A stretch of DNA of 5,633 nucleotides from Smithella sp. ME-1 (GTDB lineage Bacteria; Desulfobacterota; Syntrophia; Syntrophales; Smithellaceae): assembly GCA_000495415.1 (NCBI GenBank), contig AWGX01000956.1, positions 1 through 5,633 of the forward strand, written 5' to 3'. Positions 5,496 through 5,633 of the stretch are shown piece after piece; within the stretch, counting starts at the first letter, position 1, and each line of letters begins with the position of its first letter. A program made the position numbers and the translations under genes. The notes under the pieces were generated by a model. It did no database searches. It saw only the letters and a list, made by a program, of their open reading frames with translations, and was not told where the DNA came from.

Positions 5496-5633
5496 TTATT
5501 TTACTGAATCTATATCTGCGATTAATTCAAGCAGTGCATCTACCCTTGCGCGTACGCTGTTCCTTTCCTCGTCTAATGCTTTTAATTTATCTTTTACCCC
5601 TTCTAATTCCGCCTCTTTATTTTTTAACGTTTC
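5496..5633 (-). CDS. zapB: ZapB-like cell division coiled-coil protein, C-terminal part
   Basis: The last 45 codons of a gene whose start lies beyond the window edge; the reading frame is open to base 5633 and stops at TAA (5496-5498). The visible protein is one charged helix, from ETLKNKEAELEGV through KALDEERNSVRARVDALL to ELIADIDSVK. Its heptad-like spacing of Leu, Val and Ile indicates a coiled coil. Short proteins with an ER-x-x-VR-x-R-x-x-x-LL ending directly before zapA are commonly annotated as ZapB-like in Desulfobacterota. ZapB proteins bind ZapA and bridge the division ring to the nucleoid. Assignment rests on position and coiled-coil character, since only part is present. Its first eight visible codons are the right-hand copy of the terminal inverted repeat and read as natural coiled coil, so this is likely the genuine copy. 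Confidence 0.75.
   Translation of the reverse strand, partial: ETLKNKEAELEGVKDKLKALDEERNSVRARVDALLELIADIDSVK
5610..5633 (-). repeat. Terminal inverted repeat, right copy (24 bp exact)
   Basis: The reverse complement of 5610-5633 equals bases 1-24 exactly, flush with the window edge. Here the repeat encodes ETLKNKEA of the ZapB-like protein, a normal coiled-coil sequence, which suggests this is the original location and the left copy is the intruder. Confidence 0.95.

Noticed and set aside
1..5633. Terminal inverted repeats as the ends of a transposon, linear plasmid or phage
   Set aside because: The content is purely chromosomal housekeeping genes with no transposase, replication or phage gene, and the left repeat copy breaks a conserved helicase. 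An assembly edge explains it better.

Overview
The window carries a conserved bacterial housekeeping block, all on the minus strand. In transcription order (right to left) it reads: end of a ZapB-like coiled-coil gene, zapA, 6S RNA (ssrS), rny (RNase Y), ymdB (TIGR00282 phosphodiesterase), tyrS, and a truncated Ski2-like DEAD/DEAH helicase. The zapB-zapA-ssrS linkage followed by rny-ymdB-tyrS, with moderately AT-leaning composition, suggests a Desulfobacterota (former Deltaproteobacteria), perhaps near Syntrophus/Smithella. That placement rests on gene order and general knowledge, not on a search.

Layout. Positions 5496-5633 hold the last 45 codons of the zapB-like gene. zapA (5199-5477, TTG start) follows after 18 bases. 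The 6S RNA (about 5000-5184) begins 14 bases after zapA, and its two ends form a long closing helix. A leader of about 240 bases with alternative hairpins then leads to rny (3189-4757), which has a full-strength Shine-Dalgarno. A strong intrinsic terminator (3128-3183) starts 5 bases after the rny stop. A promoter-like region (3058-3109) with a palindrome precedes ymdB (2243-3031). tyrS (943-2229) follows ymdB by 13 bases, with its ribosome binding site overlapping the ymdB stop. After 69 bases comes the helicase (7-873), which keeps only its first RecA-like domain.

How the genes relate. ZapA and ZapB act at the division ring. 6S RNA tunes sigma-70 RNA polymerase in stationary phase. RNase Y starts mRNA decay, YmdB-family enzymes hydrolyse 2',3'-cyclic nucleotides, and Ski2-like helicases unwind structured RNA. 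The middle and left of the window is therefore an RNA-metabolism neighbourhood around tyrosyl-tRNA synthetase.

The most important caveat is at the ends. The first 24 and last 24 bases are exact reverse complements and lie flush with both edges. The copy at 1-24 supplies the last five residues and the stop of the helicase, so that stop is probably a contig-end artefact. I found no new defence, mobile or biosynthetic system. The less ordinary signals are the rny leader with alternative pairings, the palindrome at the ymdB promoter region, and a hairpin over the helicase start.
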